From Peptoniphilus_A harei_B (GTDB lineage: Bacteria; Bacillota; Clostridia; Tissierellales; Peptoniphilaceae): a DNA stretch of 64,000 nucleotides. Positions 59,200-64,000 of this stretch are shown in pieces. Each line of letters opens with the position of its first letter. Within the stretch, counting starts at the first letter, position 1. The position numbers were made by a program, and so were the translations under genes. Under the pieces are notes generated by a model, which was not told the origin of the DNA, searched no databases, and saw only the letters and a list, made by a program, of their open reading frames with translations. The stretch covers positions 1-64,000 of the forward strand of contig JAWGHR010000002.1 of assembly GCA_032560695.1 (NCBI GenBank). The letters are read 5' to 3'.

Positions 59200-60975
59200 T
59201 TAATCTTCAGTTACCTTAATGTGAACTTCTTCTAATTGTTTTTCTGTAAGTCCTGTTGGCGCACCTGTCAATAGACAAGTTGCAGCTTGAGTTTTAGGGA
59301 AGGCTATAACGTCTCTTATGCTCTTAGCTCCTGTAAATAACATTACAAGTCTATCTAAGCCATAAGCAAGTCCTCCATGTGGCGGAGCTCCATACTTAAA
59401 TGCTTCAAGAAGGAATCCAAATTTTTCCTTAGCTTCTTCTTCTGACAAGCCTAGAGCTTCAAACATTTTTTCTTGGACTTCTGGGTCGTTGATTCTAATA
59501 CTTCCACCACCCATTTCGTCACCATTTATAACAATGTCATAAGCCTTTGCTCTTGCATTTTCCTTGTCACTTACTAATTTATCCACGTCTTCATCAAGTG
59601 GACTTGTGAAAGGATGGTGCATAGCAACGTATCTTTCTTCCTCTTCATCATATTCAAATAGAGGGAATTCTGTAATCCAAACAAGTTTATAGTCATCTTC
59701 GTCAATTAAGTCCATGTCCCTTGCAATCTTGTTACGAAGGTTACCTAGACCACTGTATACAACAGAATTTTTATCAGCAAGAATTAAAATTAAATCGCCT
59801 TTTTTTGCTTCAAAAGCAGAAATAATTTCTTGCATTGTTTCTTCTGAAATAAATTTAGCAATTGGTGAATCAATTTCTTCATCAACCCTTATCCAAGAAA
59901 GTCCCATTGCCTTATAATCTTTGACAAAAGATTCTAGTTTTTTAACTTGCTTCTTGGAATAGAATTCACTTCCACCATCAACCTTGATACCTCTTACACT
60001 CTTGCCCTTTTCAGTATTTCCTTCAAATACCTTGAAGCCACAAGCTTTTACTATTTCAGAAATATCTTTTAATTCCATACCAAATCTAAGATCTGGCTTA
60101 TCTACTCCAAACCTATCCATAGCTTCAGAGTATTTCATTCTCTTAATAGGAAGTTCTATGTCTTTGTTAATTACTTCTTTAAATAATTTTTGAAGAAATC
60201 TTTCATTTATTCCCATTACATCTTCTTCGTCAACAAAGCTAAGTTCCATATCAATTTGAGTAAACTCAGGTTGTCTATTGGCCCTTAAATCTTCATCTCT
60301 AAAGCACTTAGTAATTTGAATGTATCTGTCCATTCCTGCAACCATTAATAATTGCTTCATTAACTGTGGTGATTGAGGAAGAGCATAAAATTCACCTGGG
60401 TTAACCCTACTTGGGACTAAGTAGTCTCTAGCTCCTTCAGGAGTTGGCTTAGTTAACATAGGAGTTTCAACTTCTATAAATCCATTTTCATAGAAGAAGT
60501 CACGAGTTATCTTATAAATCTTTGAACGAATCATAAGATTTCTTTGCATACTTGGTTTCCTTAAGTCTAGAGTCCTGTACTTAAGTCTCATGTTTTCAGC
60601 AACATTGTCATTGTCCTTAACATAAATTGGTGGAACTTCAGACTCACTTAAAATTTTAAGTTCACTAGCTAGGACTTCAACCCTGCCAGTTTCTAATTCT
60701 TCATTAATTGAAGATCTCATACGAACTGCACCCTTGACAGCAATTACAAATTCTCCACGAAGGTGTGATGCCTTTTCTAATAGCTCTTCAGATGAAGTAT
60801 CGTCAAAAACAATTTGTGCAATTCCACTTCTATCTCTTAAGTCAACAAAAACTATAGATCCTAGTGACCTTTGTTTTGCCACCCAACCCATTAGGACAAC
60901 TTCTTTTGAAATCATATCTTCTGAAATCTCATTACAATAATTTGTTCTCTTGAGATTTCCCATTTTTTCAGCCAT
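59200..60975 (-). CDS. aspS: Aspartyl-tRNA synthetase
   Basis: 591-residue bacterial-type class IIb synthetase. An N-terminal OB fold (VVLMGWVAKQRSLGSIVFVDLRDRSGIAQIV), the catalytic core with PQSPQLMKQLLMVAGMDRYIQITKCFRDEDLRANRQPEFTQIDMELSF, a GAD insertion domain (about 290-410) and motif 3 GGLAYGLDRLVMLFTGAKSIRDVIAFPK are all present. The start has AGGAGG 5 bases upstream. It is preceded by its own promoter and a leader hairpin. Confidence 0.98.
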   Translation of the reverse strand: MAEKMGNLKRTNYCNEISEDMISKEVVLMGWVAKQRSLGSIVFVDLRDRSGIAQIVFDDTSSEELLEKASHLRGEFVIAVKGAVRMRSSINEELETGRVEVLASELKILSESEVPPIYVKDNDNVAENMRLKYRTLDLRKPSMQRNLMIRSKIYKITRDFFYENGFIEVETPMLTKPTPEGARDYLVPSRVNPGEFYALPQSPQLMKQLLMVAGMDRYIQITKCFRDEDLRANRQPEFTQIDMELSFVDEEDVMGINERFLQKLFKEVINKDIELPIKRMKYSEAMDRFGVDKPDLRFGMELKDISEIVKACGFKVFEGNTEKGKSVRGIKVDGGSEFYSKKQVKKLESFVKDYKAMGLSWIRVDEEIDSPIAKFISEETMQEIISAFEAKKGDLILILADKNSVVYSGLGNLRNKIARDMDLIDEDDYKLVWITEFPLFEYDEEEERYVAMHHPFTSPLDEDVDKLVSDKENARAKAYDIVINGDEMGGGSIRINDPEVQEKMFEALGLSEEEAKEKFGFLLEAFKYGAPPHGGLAYGLDRLVMLFTGAKSIRDVIAFPKTQAATCLLTGAPTGLTEKQLEEVHIKVTED

Positions 60976-60995
60976 ATTTCCTCCTAAAAATTAAA

Positions 60996-61019
60996 CTCCA
61001 AGCCTCAAATGGTTTGGAG
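60996..61019 (-). promoter_or_regulatory. Hairpin in the aspS leader
   Basis: CTCCAAGCC / GGTTTGGAG (9 positions, one mismatch as minus-strand RNA) with a 6-base loop, followed on the minus strand by TTTAATTTTTAGGAGG. It could be a weak terminator or attenuator just ahead of the aspS ribosome site. It is not a T-box: the leader is only about 100 bases and no T-box sequence is seen. Confidence 0.45.
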
Positions 61020-61082
61020 CTTATTCGTTAATTTTTTTATAATCGATTAGCCATGTGTATTGTTTTTATTCCATAAAAATCT

Positions 61083-61110
61083 ATTTTAATTATAAAGCAA
61101 GACCTGTCAA
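61083..61110 (-). promoter_or_regulatory. aspS operon promoter
   Basis: TTGACA (61105-61110), 16-bp spacer and TAAAAT (61083-61088) on the minus strand, 10 bases after the MurE-like gene ends. A perfect TATAAT at 61089-61094 is too close to the -35 to pair with it. Confidence 0.65.
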
Positions 61111-61119
61111 AATTCAACT

Positions 61120-62655
61120 TTAACAGATTCTCTTGTCTATTCTATGAGAAAATCCTTGGATATCTTTCACCTTATTTTCTCTCAAAAGTTTTTCCTTTAC
61201 AAATCCTGCTCCTTTATCCATACCTTGGCATCCTGCAAGGAGTAATACATCATCTTGATCAAGTAAGTCAATAGCATTCTCTATGGACTCTTCGAGAGTG
61301 TCATATATTTTACAATCAATGTTATTCTTTTCTAAAATATCTTTGAAGACTTTTAGTTCTTCATCAGTTACCCTGTCCTTTTCCTTGACAGTGTCTCTTG
61401 ATAAGGTTGCAGTAAGGGATTTTGGATTTAAAATTTTTATCCACTTAACTAATCTTTCTGTAATTTCACGGTTAACTTCAACACCTCTCTTGCCTCTAAT
61501 GGCATAGAGAATGTTGAGATTTTTATAATCCATTTCTTTTAAGGTTTCCATAGTTGCATCTATGTTTTTTTCATTAGCAAAGTGGTCGTCTAAAATTTTA
61601 AATTCTTCATCAAATATTAATTCAAATCTTCTCTCTACTCCCTTAAAATTCTTTAGGGCTCTCTTTATAGTCTCTATATCAATTTTAAGGCAAAGCGCAA
61701 TTATTATTGCGACAATAGAATTCATTACTGACGAATAACCAACTGATCCCAGTTCAATATTAAATTCAGATTTTTCTAATGTAAAATTTTTTATTTTTAT
61801 GTCTCTATTTATATTGAAAGTAAATTTTCCCTTACCAGTTGAAAGGTCAAGATCTTGAATTCCAAAATCAGCTTCATTGTTTTTCAAAGAGAAGCTAAGA
61901 ACTTGTGCCTTTGTCTTATCCCTTAGAGAATAAATTTTTTCATCATCTGCATTTAAAATTGCAAGAGCATCTTCTTTTGCATGTCTAATAAGTCTAGACT
62001 TAAACCTAAAGTAATTTTCAAAACTTCCATGTTGATCAATGTGTTCTCTACCAAGATTGTTAAAAGTCACAATGTCAAAATCAATGTTTTTATTTCTGTA
62101 TAATTCTTGAGCAGATGAAGAGACTTCCATGGTCACATCAGTTACTCCCTTGTCCTTCATATCCCTAAAATAGGATTGAAGAGTTAAGGACTCTGGGGTT
62201 GTAAGTACTGAGGGAATCATTACATCAGCATATCTTGTAAGGACTGTCCCAATAATCCCTGTATTTCTCTTATCTTCTTCTAAAATAGAATTCACCATAA
62301 AGGCAGTAGTTGTCTTTCCATTTGTTGCGGTGATTCCTATTACATTCATGTCTCTTGAAGGATCTTCATAGAAGTTCCTAGCCATATCTGCAAGGGCAAT
62401 TCTTGAATTTTCAACTCTTATTTGTTTAATATCTTCTTCACAGTAGTCCTCAACTACAGCAACTTCAGCTCCAAGTTCTCTTGCTTTTTTTATAAACTTG
62501 TGGCCATCTGTGACGTAACCTTTTATGGCAACAAAAATACCGCCCTCAACTACATCGTCTGTGTGAAAGGCGATATTTCTTATTTCTATTTCTTTATCTA
62601 TTTCAAAATTTGCATCAATAATATCTAAATTATTTAAAATTTTTTCTAATTTCAA
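61120..62655 (-). CDS. Divergent MurE-like Mur ligase
   Basis: 511 residues with the full MurE layout: N-terminal UDP-binding domain (VVEGGIFVAIKGYVTDGHKF), ATP loop TNGKTTT (111-117), TTPES (152-156) and GVERRFE (339-345). Several fixed Mur-ligase motifs are altered. EVSSSA stands at 177-182 where EVSSHA is usual, EHID at 204-207 for DHLD, and DDHFANE at 356-362 for DYAHTPD. No DNPR-like amino-acid selector is seen (LSRD at 418-421), and GCQGMD replaces GKGHE. The start is TTG with AAGGAG 9 bases upstream. It may be the cell's Lys/Orn-adding enzyme or a paralogue with a different substrate. Confidence 0.8.
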   Translation of the reverse strand: MKLEKILNNLDIIDANFEIDKEIEIRNIAFHTDDVVEGGIFVAIKGYVTDGHKFIKKARELGAEVAVVEDYCEEDIKQIRVENSRIALADMARNFYEDPSRDMNVIGITATNGKTTTAFMVNSILEEDKRNTGIIGTVLTRYADVMIPSVLTTPESLTLQSYFRDMKDKGVTDVTMEVSSSAQELYRNKNIDFDIVTFNNLGREHIDQHGSFENYFRFKSRLIRHAKEDALAILNADDEKIYSLRDKTKAQVLSFSLKNNEADFGIQDLDLSTGKGKFTFNINRDIKIKNFTLEKSEFNIELGSVGYSSVMNSIVAIIIALCLKIDIETIKRALKNFKGVERRFELIFDEEFKILDDHFANEKNIDATMETLKEMDYKNLNILYAIRGKRGVEVNREITERLVKWIKILNPKSLTATLSRDTVKEKDRVTDEELKVFKDILEKNNIDCKIYDTLEESIENAIDLLDQDDVLLLAGCQGMDKGAGFVKEKLLRENKVKDIQGFSHRIDKRIC

Positions 62656-62657
62656 GA

Positions 62658-63986
62658 TTATCTTCTCCTTAGAAAGTCTTCAAGGTTTTTGGAATTTAAA
62701 TTTCTCTCAAACTTTCCCTTTTCATTTAAAATCTTTGTGCTTGCACCTAGTCCAAAGCCAATAATGTTTTCAAGTTCTTCCATCATAACAATATTATAAA
62801 TTGAGGCATGACCCTTCTTTGCATATCCAATGTTTTCTGATGATATTACAGATTTTTTCTGCCTGTAAAGATAATAAGGCTCATAATTATTTTCCATTAA
62901 TAATTTTTTAGATTCTTCCAAAAGATTTCCAAAGTCTTCATCATTGTGGTATGAATTTTCAAAAAGCTTTGATCCATTCTTTAAAGCTAAAGTGTGAAGA
63001 GTAATATTTTCTGGAGAATAGTCTATTGCTTTTTTTATAGACTTAAGAATACTAGCCTTATCTTCTCCAGGAAGACCCATAATTAAATCCATGTTTATAG
63101 TTTCGAAATCAAGCTCTCTTGCCTTATCAAACCAAAAATCAAAATCTTTATTTGAAACCCTGTTTAATTTATTAATAACCTCTTCATTAAAGGTCTGTGG
63201 ATTAAGAGAAATCCTATTAACTCCCTTGTCCTTAAGCATCTTTAAAATATCAATACTCAGACTATCAATTCGCCCACATTCTACAGTAAACTCTCTAGTC
63301 TTACCAAACTTATTAATAAGTGCATCAATAATTTTTTCCAAGTTTTTCAAGCCAATTGAAGTTGGAGTTCCCCCTCCAATATAAATTGAATTAGGTTCCT
63401 TAGCAAATTCAAGCTCATAAGAATTTATATCGTGAATTAAATTTTTTGTGTATAAATCCATTTTCCCCTTGTTCTCTATGGTCGTGTCAAAGGAACAATA
63501 AAGGCACCTAGATGGGCAGAAGGGTATGTGAACATAGACGTTGTATTTTTTTAAATTTGAATATTGCCTTAGGTCTTCTTGATTTTTATAAATCTTATAT
63601 AAAAAAACTGCCTCTTCAATTCCTATCCTGTACTTGTCCCACAAAATTTTAAGGGACTCATCATAGGAAGAGCCCTCAAAAACTTTTGAAATAAGTTTTA
63701 AGGGCCTCACTCCAGTTAGGATTCCAAAGCTTGGATCGAAATTTTCTTTCTTAGAAAACAAGTCAAATAAATATCTCTTAATAGTAAAATGAGCTTTTTC
63801 ATCTTGAAGCCTAAGCAATTCACTAGTGTTTATATTCTTTCCAAAAATACTAATAAAAATAATTCCTTTTTCAATTTGTATTTTGATGTTAAAGTTTAAA
63901 TCTTCGTAATCTTTAGGAAGCTTCATCCTAAAAAATTCAAAGATTGATTTTTTTAAGCCTTCTCTTTCATTTTCTATTTTTATCAT
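62658..63986 (-). CDS. hemZ: HemZ-type radical SAM protein (coproporphyrinogen dehydrogenase-like)
   Basis: 442 residues. The Fe-S motif is HIPFCPSRCLYCSF (C-x3-C-x2-C) near 155-168. GGGTPTSIGLKNLEKII, RISLNPQTFNEEVINKLNR, NMDLIMGLPGED and ALKNGSKLF follow, as in HemN/HemZ proteins. The N-terminal ~150-residue extension with FGILTGVRPLKL marks the HemZ branch, which is common in Gram-positive anaerobes. Whether it acts in heme synthesis or another radical reaction is unclear; no other heme gene is in view. It starts 14 bases from the window end with no clear ribosome site and precedes the MurE-like gene by 2 bases. Confidence 0.88.
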   Translation of the reverse strand: MIKIENEREGLKKSIFEFFRMKLPKDYEDLNFNIKIQIEKGIIFISIFGKNINTSELLRLQDEKAHFTIKRYLFDLFSKKENFDPSFGILTGVRPLKLISKVFEGSSYDESLKILWDKYRIGIEEAVFLYKIYKNQEDLRQYSNLKKYNVYVHIPFCPSRCLYCSFDTTIENKGKMDLYTKNLIHDINSYELEFAKEPNSIYIGGGTPTSIGLKNLEKIIDALINKFGKTREFTVECGRIDSLSIDILKMLKDKGVNRISLNPQTFNEEVINKLNRVSNKDFDFWFDKARELDFETINMDLIMGLPGEDKASILKSIKKAIDYSPENITLHTLALKNGSKLFENSYHNDEDFGNLLEESKKLLMENNYEPYYLYRQKKSVISSENIGYAKKGHASIYNIVMMEELENIIGFGLGASTKILNEKGKFERNLNSKNLEDFLRRR

Positions 63987-64000
63987 AATTGTCTAAGATA

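Noticed and set aside
60976..61119. T-box riboswitch ahead of aspS
   Set aside because: The leader is about 100 bases and lacks the T-box sequence and the specifier stem; the same holds for asnS and leuS.

Overview
The window is a stretch of core chromosome from an AT-rich, low-GC Gram-positive anaerobe. Gene order and protein character (PASTA kinase and PASTA transpeptidase, HemZ-type radical SAM protein, RNA polymerase omega subunit, PsuG with an HTH-PsuK) fit the Firmicutes. A Tissierellia/Peptoniphilaceae-like anaerobic coccus is my best guess, but no rRNA is present to confirm it. Most genes lie on the minus strand, with strong GAGG/AGGTGAT ribosome sites and short overlaps between genes. 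Only two blocks read on the plus strand: 5454-10466 and 17404-19680. I see no tRNA, rRNA, insertion sequence, phage, CRISPR array or plasmid gene.

Right to left along the minus strand, the main units are as follows. (a) hemZ and a divergent MurE-like ligase, then aspS with its own promoter, an RseC-like protein, two coiled-coil membrane proteins of unknown function and a TraB-family protein (55810-63986). (b) An OmpR/HK two-component system (53512-55603). (c) A compact dcw division and wall cluster, mraZ-rsmH-ftsL-PBP-mraY-murD-ftsW-murG-ftsQ-ftsZ (42193-53008). It has probable MraZ-binding repeats at its head and a separate promoter for ftsZ, and it lacks murE, murF, murC, murB and ftsA. (d) gltS, then nrdR-rarA, then asnS-leuS. 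(e) The classic Firmicutes block yicC-gmk-rpoZ-coaBC-priA-def-fmt-yugP-rsmB / rlmN-stp-prkC-rsgA-rpe-thiN (19853-34624), which links translation, nucleotide and coenzyme supply and wall-sensing Ser/Thr phosphorylation. (f) TPR protein-map-MATE-cyclophilin-tdk, then psuK-psuG-thioesterase (10535-17303), a pseudouridine salvage unit with an operator-like inverted repeat over its promoter. (g) DUF503-nth-VanW/G5 and an unknown gene-cvfB-rlmD (1-5287). The rlmD gene runs off the left edge.

The plus-strand blocks are a complete five-gene oligopeptide/dipeptide ABC importer (5454-10466), and a radical SAM protein followed by an ATP-grasp ligase (17404-19680).

No obvious new multi-gene defence or mobile system is present. 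The parts most worth a second look are small. They are a five-copy degenerate 36-bp tandem repeat upstream of the dcw promoter, the MraZ-box array, the psuK operator, a MurE homologue that has lost several Mur-ligase signature motifs, the paired coiled-coil membrane proteins beside rseC, and several regulatory inverted repeats. Where the ribosome site or a promoter element clearly favours an internal start codon, I have used that start and said so. All function calls come from reading motifs by eye; no database search was run.
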